From Streptomyces sp. ACA25 (GTDB lineage: Bacteria; Actinomycetota; Actinomycetes; Streptomycetales; Streptomycetaceae): a stretch of DNA of 64,000 nt. Positions 17,794-26,083 of this stretch are shown piece by piece. How positions within the stretch are numbered: the first letter of the stretch is position 1; the number at the start of each line of letters is the position of its first letter. The stretch spans positions 186,001-250,000 of the forward strand of contig NZ_JAQKPV010000001.1 of assembly GCF_028200735.1 (NCBI RefSeq), in the 5' to 3' direction. Made by a program: the position numbers and the translations under genes. The notes beneath the pieces were generated by a model. That model worked only from the letters and a program-made list of their open reading frames with translations. It made no database searches and was not told the origin of the DNA.

Positions 17794-17991
17794 TCGCACA
17801 CCCGCGCAACCGCAGTGTGCGTGGAAATAGTGCCACAGCCCGGTGGGCCGCAGCCAATCGGTTGTCACCCTACGGCGATCGGCCGGTCGAGTCGAGTTGC
17901 GCAACACATGCGCTACAGCGGCGTTAGCAGTGGAAGAGGGGCACAGACGTGTTCCCCGAGCTCCGCCCGACCGCACAGGAGATGCCCCACC

Positions 17992-18402
17992 ATGCTGTAC
18001 GAGCCCTTCGTCGCCGCGGCCCTCGCCGCAGCAGCCGCCACCATGCCCCTCTCCCCCGGCGCCGCCGGGCAGGACCCCGCGGCGGAAGCCGGACATCAGC
18101 TGACGATCACCGTCACCGACACGGGTGAACCCGAGCATGCTCAGGTTCACACCCTGCGGTGCGAACCGGCCGGCGGTGACCACCCCGAAGCAGCGACCGC
18201 CTGCGACGTGCTCGCCGAGCTCGAGGACCCCTTCAGCCCTGTCCCCCCGGACAGCCTGTGCACCTACATCCACGGCGGCCCGGCCACCGCCGTGATCGAG
18301 GGCACCTGGGCGGGTGAACCGGTGGATGCCGCCTTCGCCCGGACCAACGGCTGCGAGGTCGCGCGCTGGGACCGGCTGGTGCCCGTACTCCCTCACGTCT
18401 GA
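17992..18402 (+). CDS. SSI-family (subtilisin inhibitor-like) secreted protein
   Basis: 136 residues from the ATG at 17992 behind an AGGAG site. A short signal-like N-terminus (FVAAALAAAAATMPLSPGAAG) precedes an SSI-type domain: LTITVTDTGE, HTLRCEPAGGDHPEAATACDVL, a Cys-containing loop SLCTYIHGGPATAV, GTWAGEPVDAAFARTNGCEV. The four cysteines of the two family disulfides are present. SSI proteins are tight inhibitors of extracellular serine proteases. The reactive loop here differs from classical SSI (Cys-Thr-Tyr-Ile in place of Cys-Pro-Met-Val) and is slightly longer, so specificity, or inhibition at all, may differ. Confidence 0.8.
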   Translation: MLYEPFVAAALAAAAATMPLSPGAAGQDPAAEAGHQLTITVTDTGEPEHAQVHTLRCEPAGGDHPEAATACDVLAELEDPFSPVPPDSLCTYIHGGPATAVIEGTWAGEPVDAAFARTNGCEVARWDRLVPVLPHV

Positions 18403-18586
18403 AAAGCAAGATCCACGTGGTCCTGGCCACAGACCGGCGTCCGGCGGTGCGTGAGAATGGATGATGAACGCACCGCCGCGCCGCCCACCGCTGCCCGTAG
18501 ACTCCCCCCAAAGCGATGAGACGCACGGGGGTACGGACGGTATGCACGTGCGTCGAGAGCATGGGCCAGAAGGAGGAATCGACGCC

Positions 18587-21500
18587 GTGAGCAGCAGGCC
18601 AGCGAGAGGCGCTGCTCGCCTCGCCGCCATACTCGATGCTTTGCCCGACGCACTGTTGCTGGTCAACGGGAACGGCACCATCGTCAACGCGAACGCGATC
18701 GCCACGGAGACCCTCGAGGGCCCGGGCACGCCCTTGGTCGGCCGCGGGCTCCTCGACATCATTCCCGGCTTCGACCCCCGCCGGATTCCCGGCTCGATGC
18801 GCCGCCCCGACGACGACACGGGCACCCGGACCAAGCCGACCCGGATGGTCGCCCGGCGCACCGACGGCCGCGAGCTGCAGGTGGAGGTCACCAGCACCAA
18901 CCTCCAGGCCGGTCACACCCCGTACGCCTCCGCGATCGAGGCCGTCTTCGCCGACGACCACGACGGGGAGGAGCTGCTGATGCTCGTCGTCCGGGACCTG
19001 TCGGGGGCCCTGGACACCGAGGCCGAGCTCGTCCGCCAGCAACGGCAGACCGAGATGATCCTGCGTGCCTCGTCCGAAGGGGTGGTCGGCGTCGACACCG
19101 CCGGCCGGATCGTCCTCGTCAACCCGGCCGCCGCTCAGATCCTCGGCCACCGGGCCAGCCGTCTGGGCGGCGAGAAGCTGCACCCGCTGGCGCATCACTC
19201 GCGGCCCGACGGCAGCCCGCTGCCGTTCGAGGAGACCCCGCTGCACGACACTCTCACGTCCGGGCTCAAGCACCGGGTGCGCGGCCAGGTGCTGTGGACG
19301 AAGGACGGCCGTCCGGTGCCCGTCAACATGACGACCGCACCGGTCCGGGACGGGGATCAGCTCGTCGGCGCGGTGCTGGCGTTCACCGACCGCCGCCCCT
19401 TCGACGCCCTCGCCGCCCGGCACGCCCAGCTCCTCGCGGTGCTGGGCGAAGGCCTGCGCGGCCCGCTCGACCAGCTGCGCGGCGAGCTCACCGAGCTGGC
19501 CGCCGATCCGGCGGGGCAACTGTGGCCCGAGGCCAACCAGGTGCTGCACCACCTCGCCGCCGGCTACGCGCGGATGACGACCCTGGTGGACAACGTGCTG
19601 AGCTACCAGCGGCTGGACGAGGGCCGGGAGAAGCTGGCCCGGAAGCGGGTCTCGCTGGACTCCGTGGTCGCCGCCGGCGTGGAGGGCGCGACCGAGCTGA
19701 TCGGTCCGGGACGGGCGCAGTTCGCCGTGCATGCGCCGCCGATCGAGGCGGAGGTCGATCCGGACCGGCTCGCCCAGGCCCTGGCCCACCTCGTGGCGGA
19801 TGTCGCGGGGGTGGACGCCACCGGCAGGGCGCACTCCGGCCCGGCGGGCGACTCCACGATCGTGGTGGCGGCCGCCCAGCGCGGGGACGTGGTGCGGATC
19901 GAGGTGCGCGGCCCGCACAGCGGCGGCGACCCGGTGCACGAGCCCTTGGTGCGGGGGATCGTGCGGCAGCACGGCGGGGTGCTCCAGACCCACGCGGTGC
20001 CGGGCGCGGCCGGTGGCCGTGCCTACGTGCTGGAGGTGCCGATCAGCGCCAACGGCACCCCGGCCCCCGCCGTTGCGCCCGCCCGGGACACCGGCGGGGA
20101 GACCACCGTGATGCCGGTGCCCGTGCAGCCGATGCGCGGCGGCACACCCGCCGCGGCTTCCGGTGCTCCGGGGACCGGACCGCACGACACTCCCCCGGAG
20201 GAGCCGCCGACCGGCCGTCGGCGCAGAAGGCAGTCCGGCGAGGAGACGCCCGCGGAGCCGGTACCCGTCCCCGCGACGGGTGGCGGCCGCCGGAGGCGGG
20301 CGATGGCTTCCGCGGAGGGCGGGGACGAGGCACAGCCGGAGGAAGCCACCCCCGCGGAGGGCACCGCGCTGCCGATGCCGGCCGGCCCGTCCGCAGTGCC
20401 TGCCGAGCCGCCGACCGGCAGACGCCGGCGTGCTGCCGGGGCGCCGGAAGGGGACACCCTGGGCGGCCGTCCGGCGGAGAACGGCACCGCGCCGTCCATC
20501 GTCCCCGCACCGCCCCGGCCCGCACCTGCGCCCGCGCCCCCTCCCGCACCGGAGCCGGGACCGCAGCCCCGGCCCGAAACACCGCCCGCGGTCGAGAGCC
20601 CGGCTGCGCAGCAGCCCATAGCGCTCGGTCCGGCCTCCGAACCGGCCCCTGAGCCGGATCCTGAACTCCCGGCCGGGCAGCATCCCGCCCCGGCGGCGGC
20701 GCCCGCCACGAGCGCTGCCTCCCCTGCGGAGGCCGCCGCAGGACCTCCGGAGGAGGAGCCGGAGATCCGCCCGGCCGACCCCGTGGTGGTCGCTCGCAGC
20801 CCGATCCTCGACGGCTCCGCCCCGCCGCAGCCCTCGGCCAGGCGCCCCCACCAGGCGCTGCCGATGCCCGGCAGCGATCGTGCCGGAGGGGAGGCGCGCA
20901 CCTCGGGCGTCAATGTGCGCACCCTCGGCCAGGGCATCCCGGTGTCCCAGCTCACCGAGCACCGGCCGGGCAACCGTCCGCCCGCCGGGGCCGGGACGCC
21001 GCCGCACGGCACGGCACCCAGCCGGCGCCGCAAGCTCGCCACACCGCCGGCCGAGGACGCCCCGCGTCCCGCGCCGGCACCGCCCAGCGTCCCGCACCCC
21101 GCTTCCCGGGGCCGGGAGTTCACCATCAGCGCCCCGGCCGAGGGCTCCGCCGAAGGGCCGGAGCACCTGGACGGGCCGAACGGCGCCGTGGAGGTCACGA
21201 ACGGCCGCGGGCTGCGGCTGCCCGGACCTGCCGACGACGAGCTGCCGCCGGAGCCGCTGGACAATCCGCGCCGCCTGCTGGTCTGGCCGGAGCCGGATGT
21301 CTCCACCCAACAGGCCCTCACCGACCGGGGATACCGCCCGGTGCTGGTGCAGTCCCGGGAGGAGGTCGACGCCCAGATCGCGGCCTACCCGGCGGCGCTG
21401 TTCGTCGACCCGCTGACCGGCCCGATCACCCGCACCGCGCTCCAGTCGCTGCGGGCGGCGGCCGTCGCGGCCGAGGTGCCCGTCCTCGTGACCGCGGGGC

Positions 21501-21967
21501 TCGGCCAGGCGAGCCGGGAGGCCGCGTACGGCGCGGACCCGGCCGTGCTGCTGAAGGCTCTCGCGCCGCGGGACAGCGAGCAGCACCCGCCGCGGGTTCT
21601 GCTGGTGGAGGAGCAGCACACCATCGCGGGCGCCCTGCAGAGCTCCCTGGAGCGGCGCGGCATGCAGGTGGCGCACGCCGTGTCGGACAGCGAGGCGGCC
21701 GAGGTCGCGGCACAGATGCGCCCCAACCTGGTGGTGATGGACCTGAATCAGGTCCGACGGCGCCGGGCCGGGATCATCGACTGGCTGCGCGACAACGGCC
21801 TGCTGAACCGCACGCCGTTCGTCGTCTACACGTCGGCCGGTCTGGACCCGGCGCAGCTGTCCCAGCTGGCTTCGGGCGAGACGGTGCTGTTCCTCGCGGA
21901 GCGCTCCACCAGCGAGGAGGTACAGGCCCGGATAGTGGACCTGCTGGCCAAGATCGGTGCCGCCTGA
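18587..21967 (+). CDS. large PAS / histidine-kinase-like / receiver-like protein, probably catalytically degenerate
   Basis: 1126 residues from a GTG preceded by GAAGGAGG; an upstream ATG at 18461 would start before the TAGACT -10-like element near 18497 and is less likely. Order: two PAS-type domains (about residues 8-150 and 150-275), a DHp-like segment, an ATPase-like domain ending about 490, a roughly 420-residue Pro/Ala/Glu-rich region, and two receiver-like domains at the C-terminus (LLVWPEPDVS... and VLLVEEQHTIAGAL...). The place of the phospho-accepting His reads GEGLRGPL, with Glu288 where His is expected, and no DxGxG box is seen. The last receiver keeps an Asp (VVMDLN) but has LAER where a conserved Lys is normal. 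A scaffold role is likely. Confidence 0.75.
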   Translation: MSSRPARGAARLAAILDALPDALLLVNGNGTIVNANAIATETLEGPGTPLVGRGLLDIIPGFDPRRIPGSMRRPDDDTGTRTKPTRMVARRTDGRELQVEVTSTNLQAGHTPYASAIEAVFADDHDGEELLMLVVRDLSGALDTEAELVRQQRQTEMILRASSEGVVGVDTAGRIVLVNPAAAQILGHRASRLGGEKLHPLAHHSRPDGSPLPFEETPLHDTLTSGLKHRVRGQVLWTKDGRPVPVNMTTAPVRDGDQLVGAVLAFTDRRPFDALAARHAQLLAVLGEGLRGPLDQLRGELTELAADPAGQLWPEANQVLHHLAAGYARMTTLVDNVLSYQRLDEGREKLARKRVSLDSVVAAGVEGATELIGPGRAQFAVHAPPIEAEVDPDRLAQALAHLVADVAGVDATGRAHSGPAGDSTIVVAAAQRGDVVRIEVRGPHSGGDPVHEPLVRGIVRQHGGVLQTHAVPGAAGGRAYVLEVPISANGTPAPAVAPARDTGGETTVMPVPVQPMRGGTPAAASGAPGTGPHDTPPEEPPTGRRRRRQSGEETPAEPVPVPATGGGRRRRAMASAEGGDEAQPEEATPAEGTALPMPAGPSAVPAEPPTGRRRRAAGAPEGDTLGGRPAENGTAPSIVPAPPRPAPAPAPPPAPEPGPQPRPETPPAVESPAAQQPIALGPASEPAPEPDPELPAGQHPAPAAAPATSAASPAEAAAGPPEEEPEIRPADPVVVARSPILDGSAPPQPSARRPHQALPMPGSDRAGGEARTSGVNVRTLGQGIPVSQLTEHRPGNRPPAGAGTPPHGTAPSRRRKLATPPAEDAPRPAPAPPSVPHPASRGREFTISAPAEGSAEGPEHLDGPNGAVEVTNGRGLRLPGPADDELPPEPLDNPRRLLVWPEPDVSTQQALTDRGYRPVLVQSREEVDAQIAAYPAALFVDPLTGPITRTALQSLRAAAVAAEVPVLVTAGLGQASREAAYGADPAVLLKALAPRDSEQHPPRVLLVEEQHTIAGALQSSLERRGMQVAHAVSDSEAAEVAAQMRPNLVVMDLNQVRRRRAGIIDWLRDNGLLNRTPFVVYTSAGLDPAQLSQLASGETVLFLAERSTSEEVQARIVDLLAKIGAA

Positions 21968-22073
21968 CCAGCGGGAAGCGCGGGGCCGGGCTTTCGTGCA
22001 CCGCTCCGGGCGGTGTCCCGGGGGCCCGGCCCCGCGGCGCTCCTGAGCCCCGGAGCGCCGCCTGCCGGAGGCG

Positions 22074-23729
22074 TTACCTGCCGAGCTCGGTGACGTCCAG
22101 CTCGCCCTGGGCGTACTGGGCGCGCAGGACCTTCTTGTCGAACTTGCCGACGCTGGTCTTCGGCACGGTGGTGATCCTCGCCCAGCGCTCCGGCAGCTGC
22201 CAGCGCGCGATCCGGCTCTCCAGGAACTCCCGCAGCTCCTCGTAGGTCGCCGCCTCGCCGTCGGCGAGGACCACGGTGGCCAGCGGGCGTTCTCCCCAGC
22301 GCGCGTCCGGGACGGCGACCACGGCGGCCTCGGCGACGGCCGGGTGCGCCATCAGGTGCAGTTCGAGCTCCACCGAGGAGATCCATTCCCCACCGGACTT
22401 GATGACGTCCTTGGCACGGTCCGTGAGTGTCAGGTACCCGTCGGGCGAGATGGTGCCGACGTCGCCGGTGCGCAGCCAGCCGTCCGGACTGAACTTGTCC
22501 TCGGGCCGCAGCGCCTCCTCGCCCGGACCGCCGTAGTAGGCGGCCGCGATCCACGGGCCACGGACCTCGAGCTCACCGGCGGACACCCCGTCCCACGGCT
22601 TGACCTCACCGTCGGGACCGACCAGCCGTGCCTCGACGGAGGCCGGGAAACGGCCCTGGGTGACCCGGTACGGCCACTCCTCCTCGGGCGTGAGTCCGGG
22701 CGGCGGGTGCGCGATGGTGCCCAGCGGGGACGTCTCCGTCATGCCCCAGGCATGGCAGACGCGGACCCCGTGCTGTTCCTCGAATGCCTTCATCAGGGTG
22801 GGTGGGCAGGCGGAGCCGCCGATGGTGACGGTCTTCAGGGAGGAGATGTCGCGGGGCTTGGCGGTCAGCTCGGCCAGCAGGCCCTGCCAGATGGTGGGGA
22901 CGGCGGCGGCGTACGTGGGCCGTTCGGTCTCGATCATTTCGGCGAGCGGTGCGGGCTGCAGGAAGCGGTCCGGCATCAGCAGGTTGACGCCCGTCATGAA
23001 CGCGCCGTGCGGCAGACCCCAGGCGTTGACGTGGAACATCGGGACGACGGGGAGGTTGGTGTCGGCCTCCGTCAGGCTCATCGACTCGGCGAGGTTGACC
23101 TGCATGCAGTGCAGGTAGATGGAGCGGTGGGAGTACACCACGCCCTTGGGGTCGCCGGTGGTGCCGGAGGTGTAGCACATGGCGGCAGCGCTGCGCTCGT
23201 CCAGCTGCGGCCACGCGTAGTCGGTGGGCCGGCCGGCGATCAGGGCTTCGTACTCGTGGACGGCGGGGCGGCAGCCGTCGAGCAGCGAGGTGTCGCCGGG
23301 GCCGACGACGACCACGTGTTCCACCGGCGCCAGTTTCGGCAGCAGCGGCGCGAGGAGCGGCAGCAGTGAGCCGTTGACCAGGATCACCCGGTCCTCGGCG
23401 TGGTTGACGATCCAGGCCAGCTGCTCGGGCGGAAGCCGCAGGTTGAGGGTGTGGAGCACGGAGCCCATGGAGGGGATGGCGAAGTACGCCTCGACGTGCT
23501 CCGCGTTGTTCCACATCAGGGTGCCGACCCGGTCGCTGTCCCGGATGCCGAGCTCGTCCCGGAGCGCGTGGGCGAGCTGTGCGGAGCGCCGGCCCACCTC
23601 GGCGAAGGAGCGGCGGTGGGGCTCGCCCTCCCCGGTCCAGGTCGTGACCTGTGAACCACCGTGAATCGTCGCTCCGTGCCGCAGGATCCGGCTGACCAGA
23701 AGCGGTACGTCCTGCATTGTGCTGAGCAC
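22074..23729 (-). CDS. long-chain fatty acid--CoA ligase
   Basis: 551 residues of the ANL adenylate-forming superfamily: P-loop-like motif CYTSGTTGDPKGVVYSH, A5-type VCHAWGMTETSPLGT, WLRTGDVG with the adenylate-contacting Asp, and KDVIKSGGEWISS with the hinge, ending in TSVGKFDKKVLR with the catalytic Lys. It activates fatty acids to acyl-CoA for beta-oxidation or lipid synthesis. I chose the GTG at 23727-23729 (VLSTMQDVPLLVSRILRHG) because GGGAGG lies upstream and this matches the usual family N-terminus; an ATG five codons earlier is possible. Single gene; chain-length preference unknown. Confidence 0.93.
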   Translation of the reverse strand: MLSTMQDVPLLVSRILRHGATIHGGSQVTTWTGEGEPHRRSFAEVGRRSAQLAHALRDELGIRDSDRVGTLMWNNAEHVEAYFAIPSMGSVLHTLNLRLPPEQLAWIVNHAEDRVILVNGSLLPLLAPLLPKLAPVEHVVVVGPGDTSLLDGCRPAVHEYEALIAGRPTDYAWPQLDERSAAAMCYTSGTTGDPKGVVYSHRSIYLHCMQVNLAESMSLTEADTNLPVVPMFHVNAWGLPHGAFMTGVNLLMPDRFLQPAPLAEMIETERPTYAAAVPTIWQGLLAELTAKPRDISSLKTVTIGGSACPPTLMKAFEEQHGVRVCHAWGMTETSPLGTIAHPPPGLTPEEEWPYRVTQGRFPASVEARLVGPDGEVKPWDGVSAGELEVRGPWIAAAYYGGPGEEALRPEDKFSPDGWLRTGDVGTISPDGYLTLTDRAKDVIKSGGEWISSVELELHLMAHPAVAEAAVVAVPDARWGERPLATVVLADGEAATYEELREFLESRIARWQLPERWARITTVPKTSVGKFDKKVLRAQYAQGELDVTELGR

Positions 23730-23936
23730 CAGGGCCTCCCACATGTCCGCGCCATGACGCGAGGGTAAGTTTCTGGTGATTGTGCTGGCATACCAAGCGG
23801 TCTGTCACTACCTCCCACCGACGTTTTTCCCGAGAAGTGGGCAACGCACGGGGGCTCCCGGACGGCCGGTCGGCCCGGTGCCCGGAACCAATGGCCACGG
23901 GGGCGGCGTCGGGGATGAAGGGGTGGGTGCGCCGTT

Positions 23937-24506
23937 TCAGGCGGCGACGGTCCGCGCGGGGAACGCGGCCGTCACACCGGGGTCCGCGATCTGGGCGAGC
24001 TCAGCGTCCCGGCGGAGCTTGGCAAGCGCCCGGGACACCGCGCTCTTGACCGTGCCCACGGACACCCCGAGCACCTCGGCGGTACGGGCCTCGCTCAGGT
24101 CCTCGTAGTAGCGCAGCACCACCATGGCGCGCTGGCGCGGCGGAAGCCGCTGCACCGCCTGCCACATCGCCTCCCGGACCGCCTGCTGCTCCGCGGGGTC
24201 CGGGCCGGCGACGGGGTCGGGCTCAGGAAGCTCCTCGACGGCGTACTCGTCGACCCGGCGCTTGCGCCACTGCGAGGTGCGCGTGTTGACCAGCGCGCGC
24301 CGGACGTATCCGTCGAGCGCCCGGTGGTCCTCAATGCGCTCCCACGCCAGGTAGGTCTTGGTCAGGGCTGTCTGCAGCAGGTCTTCGGCATCACTGGGAT
24401 TGGCGGTCAGCGAGCGGGCAGTTCGCATCAGCACCGGGCCGCGGGCCTGCACGTATGTCGTGAAGGTCAGCGGTGCCACCGTCGAGGCGCTTCCTGGCGT
24501 GGTCAT
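23937..24506 (-). CDS. SigE-family ECF RNA polymerase sigma factor
   Basis: 189 residues. Region 2 (RTARSLTANPSDAEDLLQTA, LTKTYLAWERIEDHRALDGYVRR) and region 4 (LPPRQRAMVVLRYYEDLSEA, GVSVGTVKSAVSRALAKLRR) are complete, and the short size fits the SigE-like actinobacterial subgroup. The start ATG is right after TCTACCTTGTAGAGC, an interrupted palindrome (TCTAC-CTT-GTAGA) that may be an operator or part of the promoter, possibly giving a leaderless message. No anti-sigma gene follows. Target genes unknown. Confidence 0.9.
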   Translation of the reverse strand: MTTPGSASTVAPLTFTTYVQARGPVLMRTARSLTANPSDAEDLLQTALTKTYLAWERIEDHRALDGYVRRALVNTRTSQWRKRRVDEYAVEELPEPDPVAGPDPAEQQAVREAMWQAVQRLPPRQRAMVVLRYYEDLSEARTAEVLGVSVGTVKSAVSRALAKLRRDAELAQIADPGVTAAFPARTVAA

Positions 24507-24714
24507 GCTCTACAAGGTAGAAGCTGCGGCCCCTCCACGGGATCGGCCAGAGGTCGCGATGACCTCTCCCCCCCAGGGAGTAGAGGGGGTGCTGCCTCCA
24601 CCCCCCAGAGGTGGAGGGGGGTGGGCGACGGCCCTCAGGGGACCCTCAGGGATATACCTGATGATCGTCGCACGAACCGGGCCGGCGGCCCTGGCCGTCC
24701 ACCCCCGCGTACCG
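24507..24714. other. unusual C/G-run leader region upstream of the SigE-family gene
   Basis: This stretch has homopolymer-rich DNA (CCCCCCC near 24570, CACCCCCCAG and GGAGGGGGGTGGG near 24598-24625) with an internal inverted CTCCACC/GGTGGAG. It also has a short direct repeat CCCTCAGGG-ACCCTCAGGG at about 24631-24652. It would be transcribed as the leader or promoter region of the minus-strand sigma gene. No gene is evident. Confidence 0.4.
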
Positions 24715-24769
24715 GTGCGGTGGCCACTGGTCCGACACGCATCATGTGTCGTACCAGTGGCCACCGCAC
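24715..24769 (-). terminator. large inverted repeat, terminator of the 34-residue peptide gene
   Basis: A perfect 17-bp repeat (24715-24731 with 24753-24769), a 2-base mismatch, then a further 5-bp inner stem GACAC/GTGTC. It lies 46 bases downstream of the small minus-strand gene and upstream of the sigma gene, so it isolates the two. Confidence 0.75.
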
Positions 24770-24814
24770 GGTGCTCGGTCCACGGGCTGACCGGGTACCT
24801 CCCACGCATCTGCG

Positions 24815-24919
24815 TCAGTCGCTGCGCGACCGGGAGGGCCTCCTGACCCGCTTCGCGACCTTCTTTCTCACCAGACTGATCGCCAGTTTTCCTACCAGTG
24901 CGAAGAACAGTTTTTTCAT
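24815..24919 (-). CDS. 34-residue basic peptide (candidate small gene)
   Basis: ATG at 24917-24919, preceded on the minus strand by CCGGGAAGCAT, encodes a peptide that starts MKKLFFALVGKLAISLVRKK and ends VAKRVRRPSRSRSD. It has a hydrophobic N-terminal helix and a strongly basic tail. The start, an unusually AT-rich opening for this genome, and the large terminator 46 bases downstream all suggest a real transcription unit. It could be a small membrane or envelope peptide. No homolog is known to me; the call rests on these signals only. Confidence 0.45.
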   Translation of the reverse strand: MKKLFFALVGKLAISLVRKKVAKRVRRPSRSRSD

Positions 24920-25133
24920 ATGCTTCCCGGTGGGTACACATGGCCTTGCAGCCATCTCCGTGAGACGACGCGCGCGACGCGGCCCCGCAACCCCGCAACC
25001 GGCGTGCCGAACCGCGCACCCGCACCTTCCGCTCGCCTACGGGTAACCCGTCCCGCGCCGGCCAATCGGGTGAGCGGGTACCGTTTCGGTCACGCTCCCC
25101 GGAAGGTCCTGCCGAGCCATGCGGCGGGCTGCC

Positions 25134-25712
25134 TCAGAAGTTGGCCGCGGCGGCCTCCGCCACCTCGCGGGCATGAGGCTTGCCGCCCTGGATGGAATCC
25201 ACAAAGATGGCGATGAACGCACCGTCCACCAGCACCCGGAAGCGGCCGTCCTCGTGGTCGGCGATGGCCCGGAGCCCCACTCCGTCCACCTCCTCTTCCC
25301 CCTCCAGGACCCCGAGCGTGTCGAAGTGCTGCGCCGCTGAGATGTTCGGAAGCATGCCGTCGGTGAAGAGCCCGAGGCTGACCTGACCGCCCTTGCTCTC
25401 CACCCAGACGCAGTCCTGCATGACGGGTCCGGCCTGAAGGTCCTCACCAGGGCTGAAGGGGATGCCGAGGATCTCCTCGAGCTGCTCCGCGCTCAGCAGG
25501 TCGCACGGCCCCTTGTCCCCGGCATCGGACTTTCCCTCGTCCGCCCCGTCGGAAGCGTCCGCCTCCTCGCCCTCCCCGTTCTTCTCCCCGTCCTGGGCTT
25601 CCTCAACGGCACGGTCCTCACCCGCGGCGGCGTCCTCCGCCTGCTCGCTGCTTCCGCAGCCCGCCACCGCCACCAGCAGCGCGGCAGCCATCACCGCTCC
25701 CCGAACCCGCAT
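25134..25712 (-). CDS. DUF3558-type lipoprotein
   Basis: 192 residues. A lipoprotein signal peptide (MRVRGAVMAAALLVAVAGCG) has the lipobox Cys at residue 20 or close to it. A very acidic spacer (about residues 24-70) precedes a DUF3558 domain with CDLLSAEQLEEILG and a paired Cys in MQDCVWV. ATG 25710-25712 lies behind GAGGGAG. DUF3558 lipoproteins are common cell-surface proteins of actinomycetes without a defined role. The frame is open upstream, but only this start gives the lipobox arrangement. Confidence 0.85.
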   Translation of the reverse strand: MRVRGAVMAAALLVAVAGCGSSEQAEDAAAGEDRAVEEAQDGEKNGEGEEADASDGADEGKSDAGDKGPCDLLSAEQLEEILGIPFSPGEDLQAGPVMQDCVWVESKGGQVSLGLFTDGMLPNISAAQHFDTLGVLEGEEEVDGVGLRAIADHEDGRFRVLVDGAFIAIFVDSIQGGKPHAREVAEAAAANF

Positions 25713-25863
25713 GTTTTCTCCCTCAGTTGCCAGGCCACAAGCCCTCGGACGCCACCGGGCCCGGCTTCCAGGCCCTCGCGTGCCCCGCACAGTACGCCGA
25801 CGAGGACGACGCACAGCCCTCCCCGGTTCCGCCCCGGCGTCCCTGCGGACCCGGGCACGGCAA

Positions 25864-25896
25864 CGGCCCCTCACCGTTCTTGCTGGTCAGGGGCCG
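25864..25896 (-). terminator. terminator downstream of tRNA-Ser(TGA)
   Basis: A 12-bp stem with one mismatch (CGGCCCCTCACC with GGTCAGGGGCCG) and a 9-base loop, starting 18 bases beyond the tRNA 3' end on the minus strand. Confidence 0.7.
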
Positions 25897-25914
25897 TACG
25901 GCGGGGCGCGGTGG

Positions 25915-26001
25915 CGGAGGCTGTGGGATTTGAACCCACGGTGACATCGCTGCCACGACGGTTTTCAAGACCGTTCCCTTAGGCCGCTCGGGCAAGCCTC
26001 C
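25915..26001 (-). tRNA. tRNA-Ser (TGA)
   Basis: 87 bases with a long variable arm. On the minus strand the acceptor stem pairs GGAGGCT with AGCCTCC, the anticodon stem-loop GGTCTTGAAAACC gives anticodon TGA, and the T arm reads TGGGTTCAAATCCCA. CCA is not encoded. Confidence 0.96.
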
Positions 26002-26083
26002 CCGTGCCGGCGCTGTGGCGACGGCACGCGAATAGGGTAACGGCTTCCGCGCGTTGGGGCGGTCCCGTCCCCGTGGGCGCCGG

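Noticed and set aside
18233-21676. 1147-codon minus-strand open frame opposite the PAS/kinase-like gene
   Set aside because: It is a mirror frame of a gene with strong domain matches and a good ribosome site; the product has no recognisable domain.
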